From Gemmatimonadota bacterium (GTDB lineage Bacteria > Latescibacterota > UBA2968), in NCBI GenBank assembly GCA_002727195.1, contig PBWH01000005.1, positions 382,669-441,693 of the forward strand: a DNA stretch of 59,025 bases. The letters run 5' to 3'. Shown one piece after another: positions 24,831 to 33,369 of the stretch. The notes beneath the pieces are model-generated. The model was not told where the DNA came from, ran no database searches, and was given only the letters and a program-made list of their open reading frames with translations. The position numbers were made by a program, and so were the translations under genes. Each line of letters starts with the position of its first letter. Within the stretch, counting starts at the first letter, position 1.

Positions 24831-26483
24831 ATGAAGAGACCCAACATACTCGTCCTGATGACCGACCAGCAGCGCTTCGATGCGCTCAGCTGTGCCGGTA
24901 GCCCCGAAATCCGTACGCCCAACCTCGATGCGCTGGCCGCGTCAGGCGTTCGCTTCTCCCAGGCCGTCACGCCGACACCCGTTTGCGTCGCAGCCCGGAT
25001 GAGTTTCATAACTGGTCACCGGATCAGCCGTCACCACTGGGTCAGTAACAGCGCGTTGCCCGGCCCCTTACCCGAACTCTCGACGCTGATGGGCTCGCTC
25101 CTGTCCGCCGGCTACTGGACGCAGGGTATCGGCAAGATGCACTTTCGCGGAAGTCACTACGGGCTGCGCCATCTGATGACAATGGAAGAGTGTATCGCCC
25201 ACCGCGCCGATGATGACTACCTGCTGTATCTGCGGGAAAACGGTGTCCGCACACGGTTTCCGAAAGGGATGCGCGACCTGCTGATGATGCAGCCACAGAC
25301 CTGCGACATCCCCGTTGAGCATCATATGAACACCTGGGTCGCCGACCGCTCGATCGAGTTTATCCGTCAGCACACCCGTCACCGCACGACCCAACCCTTC
25401 TTCCTGTGGAGTTCGTGGATCTCCCCTCATCCGCCGTTCGCTCCCTGTCCGCCCTACGACACGATGTACGATCCCGCTGATCTCGACCTGCCCGTCTACG
25501 CTGACCGCCCAATCGAAACCCTGCCCCCCGGTCTCTATGGTCAACGGGCCCGTCTGGACGGCTCGCATCGCGACCCGGACCGCATCCGTCGCGTCAAAGC
25601 CCTCTACTATGGCCTGGTCTCTCACGTCGACAACAGCGTCGGCCGCATCCTGGCCGAACTCGACGCCCTCGGTATCGCAGACAACACGGCGATACTCTTT
25701 GTCTCCGATCACGGTGAAATGCTCGGCGACCACGGGATCGGCCAGAAGTTCTGTCCCTACGAGCACTCCATCCGAATCCCGTTTCTCCTTCGATGGCCAG
25801 GACGCACAGAACCGGGACGCGTCAGCGACGACCTCGTCTCTCTGCTAGATTTCTACCCAACACTGATCGACGAGCTCGGCCTCGAATATTCGGAGACGTC
25901 CGATCCCTTACCCGGCAACAGTCTGCTGGGACAGGAAGGCGGAGGCCTGGCGGAAGCACGTGATCGCTTCGTGATCGACTTCGGCACCGGGGGCAATCGA
26001 TGGGTATCGGTCCGCTCGAAGAACCGTAAGGTTTCCTTCTACACAAAAGGAGCTGTGGAAGAAGCCTACGATCTGTCCGCAGACCCTTGGGAACAGACCA
26101 ACCTAGCTGACTCCGAAGTAGATTGGGTATCCGGATACCGTGAGGAGATGCTGAATTGGGAGTCAGAGTACGGTACCCCCGGATCGATCACTGAAGCTGA
26201 CTTCACCACCCACTCTGCACCGCCTGTACCTTCTGAAGCCGACTGCCGAAACGTCGTCCTCAACGAGGGCACCTGGCCCAATCGCCTCCCCGAGGACGAG
26301 AAAGAGTCGATCGAGACCTTCTCGGAAGCGTTCACCAAGATCATCTCCAAAGAACCTTCTCTATCTCCTGACAAACTCAGCCTCGACCGCTACAAGAACC
26401 AGGTCGAGTCCACAGACGCTTACAATCGCGGCTCTGACCCCCTGACGGATACCCCCTGGGAATCCGCCTACCGGGATGCCTGA
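24831..26483 (+). CDS. Sulfatase with C-x-A-A-R motif
   Basis: 550 residues, longer than the two at 17-20 kb. The start is MKRPNILVLMTDQQRFD. The formylglycine position is C52-V-A-A-R56 followed by MSFITG, so Pro and Ser of the standard motif are both Ala. SDHGEMLGDHG (~residue 297) is the canonical choline-sulfatase-like metal block. The last ~120 residues form an acidic extension. Whether CxAAR is matured to formylglycine is uncertain. No signal peptide. The ATG comes 13 bases after a repeat, with no clear Shine-Dalgarno. Confidence 0.88.
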   Translation: MKRPNILVLMTDQQRFDALSCAGSPEIRTPNLDALAASGVRFSQAVTPTPVCVAARMSFITGHRISRHHWVSNSALPGPLPELSTLMGSLLSAGYWTQGIGKMHFRGSHYGLRHLMTMEECIAHRADDDYLLYLRENGVRTRFPKGMRDLLMMQPQTCDIPVEHHMNTWVADRSIEFIRQHTRHRTTQPFFLWSSWISPHPPFAPCPPYDTMYDPADLDLPVYADRPIETLPPGLYGQRARLDGSHRDPDRIRRVKALYYGLVSHVDNSVGRILAELDALGIADNTAILFVSDHGEMLGDHGIGQKFCPYEHSIRIPFLLRWPGRTEPGRVSDDLVSLLDFYPTLIDELGLEYSETSDPLPGNSLLGQEGGGLAEARDRFVIDFGTGGNRWVSVRSKNRKVSFYTKGAVEEAYDLSADPWEQTNLADSEVDWVSGYREEMLNWESEYGTPGSITEADFTTHSAPPVPSEADCRNVVLNEGTWPNRLPEDEKESIETFSEAFTKIISKEPSLSPDKLSLDRYKNQVESTDAYNRGSDPLTDTPWESAYRDA

Positions 26484-26490
26484 AACCTTT

Positions 26491-26526
26491 CAATCATAAA
26501 TCCTCTATCTTTGATCCTCGATACCA
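26491..26526 (+). repeat. Heptamer repeat, AATCCTC type
   Basis: Reads caatcataaatcctctatct then ttgatcctcgatacca, ending at the start codon of the SGNH hydrolase gene (26527). The units are diverged but keep the 7-base spacing. Confidence 0.6.
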
Positions 26527-27153
26527 ATGCCAGACAACCCAGCTTTCGCACCTCCTGACGTAAACCCCCGTCTCCCCAACGTTCTCCTCATAGGAGACTC
26601 CATCTCGATCGGCTACACGTTGCCTGCTCGCGAGCTTCTCAAGGGACGGGCAAACGTCTTTCGACCACTCGCCAACTGTGGCCCCACGCCCCGCGGTTTG
26701 GAACACCTCGACGAATGGCTCGGCGACCGGGAGTGGTCCGTCATCCACTTCAACTTCGGCCTGCACGACCTGAAGTGTGTCGATGAAGACGGCAAGATGG
26801 CCAATCCCCCGCAGTCCGGAGCCTATCAGGTCTCAATCGATCGATACGAAAAGAACCTCGACAAGATCCTGACTCGACTCGAGGCGACAGATGCGCAGCT
26901 CATCTGGTGTTCAACCACGCCGGTTCCAGAGGGATCGAGCGGCAGGATCAAAGGCGACGCTGACCGCTACAACGAGGCTGCTTCTCGTGTCGTCGCCGCT
27001 CACGACCTGACCACCAACGATCTCTACTCGTTCGCTCTGTCGCGGCTCGAGAGCATCCAGATCCCTGCGAACGTCCACTTCACCGACGACGGTTCCGCCG
27101 TGCTGGCCGCTCGTGTCGCCCAGGTAATCACTCAAGCCCTTCAGTCCGCGTAG
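26527..27153 (+). CDS. SGNH/GDSL-type hydrolase
   Basis: 208 residues. Block I is LLIGDSISIGY (catalytic Ser). Block III is FNFGLHDLK. Block V is NVHFTDDGSAV, with the catalytic His. The Gly/Asn oxyanion residues are represented by G in NCGPT and the GLHD block. Such enzymes remove acetyl or other acyl groups from carbohydrates or lipids. No signal peptide. It follows the third sulfatase by 43 bases and may deacetylate the same polysaccharide oligomers. Confidence 0.85.
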   Translation: MPDNPAFAPPDVNPRLPNVLLIGDSISIGYTLPARELLKGRANVFRPLANCGPTPRGLEHLDEWLGDREWSVIHFNFGLHDLKCVDEDGKMANPPQSGAYQVSIDRYEKNLDKILTRLEATDAQLIWCSTTPVPEGSSGRIKGDADRYNEAASRVVAAHDLTTNDLYSFALSRLESIQIPANVHFTDDGSAVLAARVAQVITQALQSA

Positions 27154-27213
27154 TCGGAGCCCTCCACCAGGAGTAGCACACAGCATCTTCCACGAGACAT
27201 CCCCCGGGTGGGG

Positions 27214-27240
27214 TTTCCTTTCGTGTATTTCGTGGTATTC
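27214..27240 (+). repeat. 9-base-period repeat, TTTCGTGTATTTCGTGG type
   Basis: Two nine-base units (tttcgtgta, tttcgtggt) in tandem, 22 bases before the start of the next gene. A nearly identical copy occurs at 42018. Confidence 0.75.
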
Positions 27241-27261
27241 ATTTTCTTCAGGGATGTGAGA

Positions 27262-28464
27262 ATGGCAGAAGGATCAGGGCATTTCACACTAAAAACTCAG
27301 CAGATCACCCACGGCCCGTCCGAGAACCACTTCTTCGGCTACATCGGCCACGCGGGGACCGTCCCCTGGAGCAGCGATGGCAGATACATCGTCTGCCTGC
27401 GAACGACCTTCCAGGACCATATGCCCGGACGCGGTGAACCGGCAGACATCTGCCTGCTGGACACAGCGAACGGCTACGTCGTGGAGAAAGTCGACCAAAC
27501 GGAAGGGTGGAACCCCCAGCAGGGCACGATGCTCTACTGGAACCCCGATGCCCCCGACACCCAGTTCTTCTTTAACGATGCGAATGAAGACGGCAAGATC
27601 TTCACAGTGCTCTACGACGTTTCGACACGCACCCGCGTGAAGGAATATCGATACGCGGAGGGACCCTTCGGCAACAGCGGCGTCGCGCAGCAGGGCGGGT
27701 GGTTCTGCGGGCTGAACTACGCGCGGATGGCGCGCCTGCGCCGTGTGACGGGCTACGTGGACACATGGGATTGGACGGTGGGAGTCGATCACCCGGAAGA
27801 TGACGGCATCTTCAAGGTCGATATCGCGACCGGTGAATGGGAGGTGATCGTGTCGTTCGCACAATTGGCGGAAGCGATAGCGCCGACACACGATGGCGAA
27901 CCAGTTCCGGCGCTGTTCATCAACCACACACTCTGTAACCGCGCAAACGACCGGATCTACTTCTACGCACGAGCAGGTTGGGGCGGGAATCCAGGCAAGA
28001 AGGTCAACCAGCCCTTCACGGTCCGACCTGACGGTAGCGAGTTGACTCTACAAACAGGGTTTGTGGGTGGTCATCCGGAATGGGAAGCCGGCGAGACGAA
28101 TCGGATTATCGGTGAGAGAGATGGAAAGTTGGTCCTTTGGGACACGGACCTGCAGGACCTCGTAGGCCAGATCGGAACCCCGGACATCATCAAGGGACCG
28201 CGTGGTGACACGGCGCTGTCACTGGATGGACAGTGGACGGTTACCGGATATGGCATCGAGAAGCACTACAACGAATGGGCCGTATATCGGAGAACTGACG
28301 GCGCCTGGGCACGAACCGACCGTTACGATCAGCGCCCGTATGTCAAGGGTGATCTCCGCTCTGATCCCGCCCCCCTATGGCACCCCGACGGCTCTCAGAT
28401 CCTCTTCCCCTCGATGGTCGCCGACGGTAGCCGCCAGCTCCATGTGATAGCGGTCGAGGCTTGA
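27262..28464 (+). CDS. Beta-propeller protein (oligogalacturonate-lyase/TolB-like)
   Basis: 400 residues. Repeated WSSDGRYI, YWNPDAPDTQ, LSLDGQWTV and WHPDGSQILF segments are the propeller-blade motifs of TolB-like / oligogalacturonate-lyase (PL22-like) folds. The latter family cleaves short pectin oligomers in the cytoplasm using a metal. A catalytic His cannot be assigned here. ATG 27262 is chosen: upstream in-frame residues (from 27208) are encoded by the repeat. No signal peptide. The stop overlaps the remnant gene that follows. Confidence 0.65.
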   Translation: MAEGSGHFTLKTQQITHGPSENHFFGYIGHAGTVPWSSDGRYIVCLRTTFQDHMPGRGEPADICLLDTANGYVVEKVDQTEGWNPQQGTMLYWNPDAPDTQFFFNDANEDGKIFTVLYDVSTRTRVKEYRYAEGPFGNSGVAQQGGWFCGLNYARMARLRRVTGYVDTWDWTVGVDHPEDDGIFKVDIATGEWEVIVSFAQLAEAIAPTHDGEPVPALFINHTLCNRANDRIYFYARAGWGGNPGKKVNQPFTVRPDGSELTLQTGFVGGHPEWEAGETNRIIGERDGKLVLWDTDLQDLVGQIGTPDIIKGPRGDTALSLDGQWTVTGYGIEKHYNEWAVYRRTDGAWARTDRYDQRPYVKGDLRSDPAPLWHPDGSQILFPSMVADGSRQLHVIAVEA

Positions 28465-28934
28465 TCGGAACTGTGGCTGCAGTGGTGGTTGCACTCGTCA
28501 AGTTTGTAAGAACGCCTTCGACGCCTTCAAACAAGTGGCAGGCGAGGGTTCGCCTTGCCCGCGACATAGCTGAAAAGACGCCTCCGGACGTGAGAGTCGG
28601 CGCATTCTGGCCGGATGGGCTGGCCCAGTTTTCAGGGAGGCCCGTCATACCGTTGGACGGCATTGCGGGTTCACCGGACTACTTCAGGGATTATGTCCGG
28701 AGTGGCAGTGAACTGGAGTATCTCGTCCGGGGGCAGGCTTATCTGTCTATCCGATTACCCAACGATGTGGACAATCACTTGCGGTCGACGAGGACACCCG
28801 CTTCCTGGACTAAAGTGGGACAGATACGTTTGAGGGAATTGGAGGATGTGAAGAAGGAGACAGTATCCGCCCGGACCTTCGGACCGAGTGGAGAAGGCTG
28901 GTATCTGGTGCGACTGAGCCCCGAGGATCGCTAG
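28461..28934 (+). pseudogene. C-terminal remnant of a membrane glycosyltransferase
   Basis: The 157-residue frame starts at a TTG overlapping the propeller stop. It has one hydrophobic segment (TVAAVVVALVKF), then ARDIAEKTPPDVRVGAFWPD and GRPVIPLDGIAGSPDYFRDY. This is the pattern of the soluble tail of polytopic GT39/ArnT-like mannosyltransferases (typically ...ENTPPDARVGAFNAG...VVNLDG...YF). The ~400-residue membrane part that carries the active site is missing. It therefore looks like a truncated gene brought next to the propeller gene. It is convergent with, and overlaps by 4 bases, the PhyH gene on the other strand. Confidence 0.6.
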
Positions 28935-29860
28935 GCGCTCGCCCCAAACAAACGGTTATGCGGCACTCCGTTCACGTTGTTCGTGATGTATCGATCCCGG
29001 AACAGCGTCCGCCGCATCGGAGGCAACTCCTCCAGCAACTTCTCATCCGGCTTCATCGTCGGGTTCCACCCACCATCCACCTGATTATACAGACCCGCGA
29101 TTGCCATCCGATCGTTGTCGGTATTCGTCCACGGATTTGCGCTGTGCGTCGTCGCCTCCGCAAAGAACAGTACGGATCCTGCCGGACATTCGTAAGTCGT
29201 CCACACACTCGATTCCGGATCCATAATCTCATCCGGCGCCGTGTAGACTGACTTGTGACTCCCCGTCACCAGAAGCGTCCCTCCCTTTCCCTTCTGAACC
29301 GGATTCAACTCCCAAACAATCCGCATATGCGGGCAGAACGCCTTCCCTGGAAACGCGTTGTAGAAGTGCACGTCTCCCGGCAGCCGCATCAACCCGTTCC
29401 CGTTGTGCGGTCCGAAGCTCCGATCCTCTCTCAGCCCCTCGCTCCGACGGGTGGGGGCAGTCCGATACCAGAGCTCGAACGCACCTAGACTGAACCCATA
29501 GCAATCCCGGCTCGAGACCGCAGGATTCGCCGTGAACTCGTTCAGCATTCCCACGGTCACAGGGTGATCGGCCAATCGGTGTGTCGGCCCTGCCAGAGGA
29601 GTCTGGTGATGCTCGGCCAGCGAGTCCCGCTCGAAGTGATACTTCACACACCACTCGCGCATTTCCTCGAGCTCGGCCTCATCGAGCACGGACTCGATCA
29701 GCAGCCACCCCTGGGTGTCGAACAGATACTTCTGTTCTTCTGTCGGTTCGACCACATCGAGACCATCCGCATTCTTCGTCGGCAGCTCGTCCTCATAGTC
29801 GACCAGGGGCCGCCCCATATCCTTGTTAATCACATACGGCTTCGCATCTCGCCAGTTCAT
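28931..29860 (-). CDS. PhyH-family protein with His-x-Gly iron motif
   Basis: 309 residues. The strand that normally carries His-x-Asp reads GPHNGNG, giving H152-N-G154. The distal His is H239 (ATTHSANPW) and the 2-oxoglutarate Arg is near R251. The core LLVTGSHKS block is normal, and the spacing between H152 and GSH (48 residues) matches the canonical gene at 21143, so the motif assignment is secure by position. His-x-Gly or His-x-Ala replaces His-x-Asp in iron/2-oxoglutarate halogenases such as WelO5 and SyrB2. So this could be a halogenase-like enzyme or an inactive homologue. It is a paralogue of the gene at 29949, which lies directly upstream on the same strand. Confidence 0.85.
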   Translation of the reverse strand: MNWRDAKPYVINKDMGRPLVDYEDELPTKNADGLDVVEPTEEQKYLFDTQGWLLIESVLDEAELEEMREWCVKYHFERDSLAEHHQTPLAGPTHRLADHPVTVGMLNEFTANPAVSSRDCYGFSLGAFELWYRTAPTRRSEGLREDRSFGPHNGNGLMRLPGDVHFYNAFPGKAFCPHMRIVWELNPVQKGKGGTLLVTGSHKSVYTAPDEIMDPESSVWTTYECPAGSVLFFAEATTHSANPWTNTDNDRMAIAGLYNQVDGGWNPTMKPDEKLLEELPPMRRTLFRDRYITNNVNGVPHNRLFGASA

Positions 29861-29880
29861 ACCTAACTCGTATTGGAGAA

Positions 29881-29948
29881 CCCTCCCCTGCTAGCGGGAG
29901 AGGGACGACCTCGCCGAAGCGAAAGCGTAGGCAAGGTCCGGGTGAGGG
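29881..29948. repeat. Double-hairpin repeat, CCCTCCCC...GTGAGGGCT type
   Basis: A first hairpin ccctcccc / gggagaggg is followed by gacctcgcc / ggcaaggtc, ending gggtgagggct. Same family as 24370. It fills the 88 bases between the two PhyH genes and touches the stop of the upstream one. Confidence 0.65.
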
Positions 29949-30860
29949 CTATTCAAACGCCGACGTCACCTCGTTAAACTGCCCGCCATCGACGTTGTTA
30001 CTCGTCCTCACATCCCTGAACAACGACCTCCGCTTCGGACCCAACGTCTCCAGCAGATCCTGATGCGGCAGCCAATCCGACCACCGCGTCGACACCGTGT
30101 TATACAGGTTGAACACCGCCACCCGATCATTGTCTCGATTCGTCCACTCCGACGCACTGTGCGACGTCGACTCGCTGAAAATCAGCAGCGATCCCGCCGG
30201 ACACTCGTAAGTGTCCCAGATGGGCGAATCCGCTTCGAATGCAGATGCCGGTGCCGGATAAGCCGCCTTGTGGCTTCCCGTGATCAGCAGCGTCCCGCCC
30301 TGCCGCATCTTCACCGAATTCAGCTCCCACACCACACGCGTCAACCCGCTCCAAGCCCTACCCGGGACCTGACGGTAGTAGTGCGATTCCCACGGCGGCC
30401 GGAACAGTCCGCTCCCATTGTGCGGGTTGAACGTCCGCTGAATGTCGTCCACCGCCGACCGATGCATTACTTGACTCGTCTCCAACCGGAACCCGTAGTT
30501 CTCCTCGCTCGCACAGGCCGGATACGCGAGAAACTCGTTCAGAAAGCCGACCACCACCGGATGATCGATCAGCCTCGTCAGCGGCCCGGCCATCCCACAT
30601 CGCTCGTGTTCCGGCAGACTCTCCGGCTCCTTCTGCACCCGAGTCGCAAACGCCCGCATCTCCTCGACCTCATCCTCCGCCAGGAGACCAGGAAACAGAA
30701 TCCACCCGTTCCGATCGAAGTCATACTTCACCTTGTCGGACGGAATCACCGTCGCCTCCCCATCCTCATTGGACGACGTCAAATCCTCAGGCCGTGAAAT
30801 CAACGCCGACCCCAAATTCTTGTTTATGACAAGAGGATCTGTTCTCACTAGTCGCTTCAA
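29949..30860 (-). CDS. PhyH-family protein with His-x-Gly iron motif (paralogue)
   Basis: 303 residues if begun at TTG 30860, which has AAGGAGG 5 bases upstream; the longer frame to 30977 would only add repeat-derived residues (ETTEDTE). NPHNGSG gives H147-N-G149. H234 (STSHSASEW) and R246 complete the site. It aligns along its length with the gene at 28931 (VINKNLG vs VINKDMG near the N-terminus; LLITGSHK vs LLVTGSHK; conserved NNV end), so the two arose by duplication. Conserving His-x-Gly in both paralogues argues that the substitution is functional rather than decay. Confidence 0.85.
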   Translation of the reverse strand: MKRLVRTDPLVINKNLGSALISRPEDLTSSNEDGEATVIPSDKVKYDFDRNGWILFPGLLAEDEVEEMRAFATRVQKEPESLPEHERCGMAGPLTRLIDHPVVVGFLNEFLAYPACASEENYGFRLETSQVMHRSAVDDIQRTFNPHNGSGLFRPPWESHYYRQVPGRAWSGLTRVVWELNSVKMRQGGTLLITGSHKAAYPAPASAFEADSPIWDTYECPAGSLLIFSESTSHSASEWTNRDNDRVAVFNLYNTVSTRWSDWLPHQDLLETLGPKRRSLFRDVRTSNNVDGGQFNEVTSAFE

Positions 30861-30939
30861 AGCACCTCCTTCCGCTAGCTTACAGGTGGCCAGTCGTGAG
30901 TACGAATGATCGACTATCGGCAGGGCCGTCTCGTGCCAC

Positions 30940-30963
30940 CCTTCCGTGTCCTCTGTGGTTTCA
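30940..30963 (+). repeat. 9-base-period repeat, CCGTGTCCTCTGTGG type
   Basis: Reads cttccgtgtcctctgtggtt on the plus strand, although the PhyH gene it precedes lies on the minus strand. Orientation is therefore independent of the neighbouring gene. Confidence 0.7.
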
Positions 30964-30997
30964 AGCTTCTCCGCCAATCTACCTTACCATATGACGG

Positions 30998-31900
30998 TCA
31001 ACGACACCCCGCCCACTCCCACGCCACCAGATCATCACTCCAAGCCAGCGCCAGACTCGCGTGACCGTGCGTTTCCTGGACCTCGCATCCCTCCGGCGAA
31101 CTCCCGTGAAAGAACATCACACACTTCCCGACTTCCGGCTCGTCACGCAGATCGAGGACGTGACCCGCCGTCAGACGGCCCTGTGACCACGGCCAATCGG
31201 CCTGACCGAGCGTCAGCAATCCGTGATCAGCCCAGTTCTCCAGGTCCCTCGACCGCTTGATGCCGACCCCATTCTTCGGTGAGTGGAACAGGATATACTC
31301 ACCATCCTCCACCAGCAGACAGACATTCTCCCCCGAATCGACGTTCCCGAAATAGGTCCAAGTCTTCAGGTCTTTTGACCAGGACATACTGGCCCCATTC
31401 TGCTTGTAGAAGCACCACCACTTCCCGGGCTCATCCTTATCCTCGATCAGGTACGGGTCGATCATCCGCCCCATATCCTCACGTGGCACATCCGGCCCCT
31501 TCACCCGAATCAGCTCGGGATCCTCCCAGGATGCCAGGTCGTCGCTCCGCATAGTGAACACCCGCGACGTCTGATCCCCGATCTTCTCGCCATCTGGCGC
31601 AGGATACGTCTGCAGACACAACACCCACCGGCCGTCGTAACGGATCACGTTGCCCGGGCTCGAATAATTCAGCCGCTTGTCGACGGAGGTGATCACTTCT
31701 GGCTTGGACCACGAGATGAGGTCACGACTCTCCGTCACCGCCGTCACGGCATACCAGTCCCCCCCAGCCTCACCGTGGATCTCCGTATGCCAGACGCGGA
31801 ATACACCGTCGCAGTAGTGGCCGCAGGGATCCCGATACGCCACATCCGGACCGCCACTCAGAAACACGGGTGACGGTATTTGATCAAATCGAATCTTCAT
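30998..31900 (-). CDS. GH43-like five-bladed propeller glycosidase-type protein
   Basis: 300 residues. Segments typical of GH43/GH32-clan propellers are DVAYRDPCGHYCDGVFRVWH near the start, SWEDPELIRVKG, RMIDPYLIED, the SKDLKTWTYFG blade motif, and SQGRLTAGHVLD. Asp in YRDP and in RMIDPYL would match the general base and the pKa-tuning Asp of GH43; a Glu acid cannot be fixed by eye. Probably acts on plant- or algal-type arabino/xylo/fructo-oligomers. No signal peptide. It lies 98 bases upstream of the PhyH pair on the same strand. Confidence 0.65.
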   Translation of the reverse strand: MKIRFDQIPSPVFLSGGPDVAYRDPCGHYCDGVFRVWHTEIHGEAGGDWYAVTAVTESRDLISWSKPEVITSVDKRLNYSSPGNVIRYDGRWVLCLQTYPAPDGEKIGDQTSRVFTMRSDDLASWEDPELIRVKGPDVPREDMGRMIDPYLIEDKDEPGKWWCFYKQNGASMSWSKDLKTWTYFGNVDSGENVCLLVEDGEYILFHSPKNGVGIKRSRDLENWADHGLLTLGQADWPWSQGRLTAGHVLDLRDEPEVGKCVMFFHGSSPEGCEVQETHGHASLALAWSDDLVAWEWAGCR

Positions 31901-31993
31901 GGTCTGCTCATCATGTCGGTCTATTCACGGTCAGTCAATCTGATCCTCTTGGTCAAAGCCTCAGCCATACACTATCTTCTCACGCCAACGGTA

Positions 31994-32012
31994 TCTGACT
32001 TTTGACTTTCTG
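31994..32012 (+). repeat. Heptamer repeat, TGACTTT type
   Basis: tgacttt tgacttt ctga in tandem 18 bases upstream of the next start codon. Other copies are at 33339 and 49995. Confidence 0.65.
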
Positions 32013-32029
32013 ATCTTAGAATTTCGACC

Positions 32030-33196
32030 ATGAAAACTACCCATACTGTATCCGCAGAAGACCTTCAAGCCGCCCACGACCAACCGGTCTTAAAAACCGA
32101 GCTCCTGCCAGATCCCATCACGATCGAATCCATGCAGCTCCTCAGGAAAGACGGGGCGTATATGGTTCGGGCCAGATCGACGGACGGTGCCGAGGGTCTC
32201 TCGTTCTGCAATGCGAAAGCCAAGCACCTCTATCCAATCCTGAACCAGCTCGTGATACCCTACTTCATCGGGAAGGATGCCCGTGATTTGGAGGATCACC
32301 TCTGGGAGGTCTACCGACACAGCAGTAATTACAAACTGCTCGGACAGGCCCTCTGGAATCCCGTCGCCTGGGTGGAAATGGCCATTCTCGACCTGATTGG
32401 GCGTGTCGTCGACAAGTCGATCGCCGATCTGCTTGGTGGAGCGGTCCGCACCGAGTGTCCCTTCTACGTCGCCAGCGGCCGGCGCGATTCTACGCCAGAG
32501 GAAGAAATCGACCATCTGCAGATGCTTGTCGACGAGACCCACGCCCCCGCTATCAAGTTCCGCGTCGGCGGCCGAATGAGCCGGAACGCAGACGCGATGC
32601 CCGGCCGCACCCCAAAGCTGATCGAACTCTCGCGCAAGCACTTCGGCGACGAGATGGACATCCACGCGGACAGCAACAGCTCGTATGACCCGCCACAGGC
32701 GATCGAAATTGGCCGGATGCTCGAGGACATCAACGCCGTCTACTTCGAGGAGCCCTGCCCGTTCGATCACCTCGAAGACACCAAGATCGTCACCGAAACA
32801 CTCGACCTGCCGGTATCCGGCGGCGAACAGGAAGCCAGCGACCGCCGCTTCCGCTGGATGATCCAGCACGGCGCCGTCAACATCGTCCAGCCCGACCTGC
32901 ACTACTACGGCGGCCTCATCCGATCCGCCCGCGTCTCCCGGATGGCCGCGCTCGCCGACATGCCGACGACGGTCCACATCTCCGGCGGAATGGGCTTTGT
33001 CTATATGCTGATATTCACGTCGTTCACACCAGACATCGGCCGCTACCAGGAATACAAACGCGGCATCGAAAAAGTCGCCGACCTGTTCTCCCCGGCCCTC
33101 AAAATCGAAAACGCCCAGATGTCCGTCCCCCAAGGCCCGGGCACCGGCATCACCGACTTCAGCACCTTCGTCGATGGCACGGAGATTGTGGAGTAG
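32030..33196 (+). CDS. Mandelate racemase / muconate lactonizing enzyme family protein
   Basis: 388 residues. Active-site residues by position are K176 (AIKFRVG; the second Lys of K-x-K is Arg), metal ligands D214 (HADSNSSY), E240/E241 (YFEEPC) and E266 (SGGEQ), and a His near VHISGGMG. This set fits sugar-acid dehydratases of the enolase superfamily. The MLE-type arrangement would remove water from an acid sugar. It is preceded by a heptamer repeat and followed by an MDR dehydrogenase gene, so the pair could dehydrate and oxidise a sugar acid. Exact substrate unknown. Confidence 0.85.
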   Translation: MKTTHTVSAEDLQAAHDQPVLKTELLPDPITIESMQLLRKDGAYMVRARSTDGAEGLSFCNAKAKHLYPILNQLVIPYFIGKDARDLEDHLWEVYRHSSNYKLLGQALWNPVAWVEMAILDLIGRVVDKSIADLLGGAVRTECPFYVASGRRDSTPEEEIDHLQMLVDETHAPAIKFRVGGRMSRNADAMPGRTPKLIELSRKHFGDEMDIHADSNSSYDPPQAIEIGRMLEDINAVYFEEPCPFDHLEDTKIVTETLDLPVSGGEQEASDRRFRWMIQHGAVNIVQPDLHYYGGLIRSARVSRMAALADMPTTVHISGGMGFVYMLIFTSFTPDIGRYQEYKRGIEKVADLFSPALKIENAQMSVPQGPGTGITDFSTFVDGTEIVE

Positions 33197-33198
33197 TC

Positions 33199-33218
33199 AT
33201 CCCTGCAAACGCAGGGAT
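33199..33218. repeat. Palindrome, ATCCCTGCAAACGCAGGGAT
   Basis: Hairpin atccctgc / gcagggat directly after the enolase-superfamily stop codon. Similar palindromes of changing stem sequence lie at 33272 and 38334. It could end the transcript but lacks a T-run. Confidence 0.65.
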
Positions 33219-33271
33219 CCATCAGACCCGAGGAATTGACTGAGTATCGACTATCGCCGAGGACTTGTCGC

Positions 33272-33290
33272 GTCCCCGCTTTCGCGGGGG
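33272..33290. repeat. Palindrome, TCCCCGC/GCGGGGG type
   Basis: tccccgc ttt gcgggggc hairpin followed by aaatttttc. With the T-run it could be a plus-strand intrinsic terminator for the gene at 32030. Confidence 0.55.
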
Positions 33291-33338
33291 CAAATTTTTC
33301 GTGCATGGAGCCTGCCCCGATCGGAGTCGAGGGGTGGT

Positions 33339-33355
33339 CTTCCTTTGACTTTTGC
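33339..33355 (+). repeat. Heptamer repeat, TTTGACTTTTG
   Basis: cctttgacttttgcaga, 15 bases before the MDR start codon. Two diverged units of the TTTGAC family. Confidence 0.5.
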
Positions 33356-33369
33356 AGAGTAAAAGCAAC

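Noticed and set aside
30861-30977. Longer N-terminus of the PhyH protein at 29949 (MAEKLETTEDTEG...)
   Set aside because: The extension translates the dispersed repeat at 30940. TTG 30860 has a strong AAGGAGG site and matches the paralogue's N-terminus.
32090-33133. 347-residue minus-strand open frame over the enolase-superfamily gene
   Set aside because: No domain, and the plus strand has a complete catalytic set. A codon-bias shadow.
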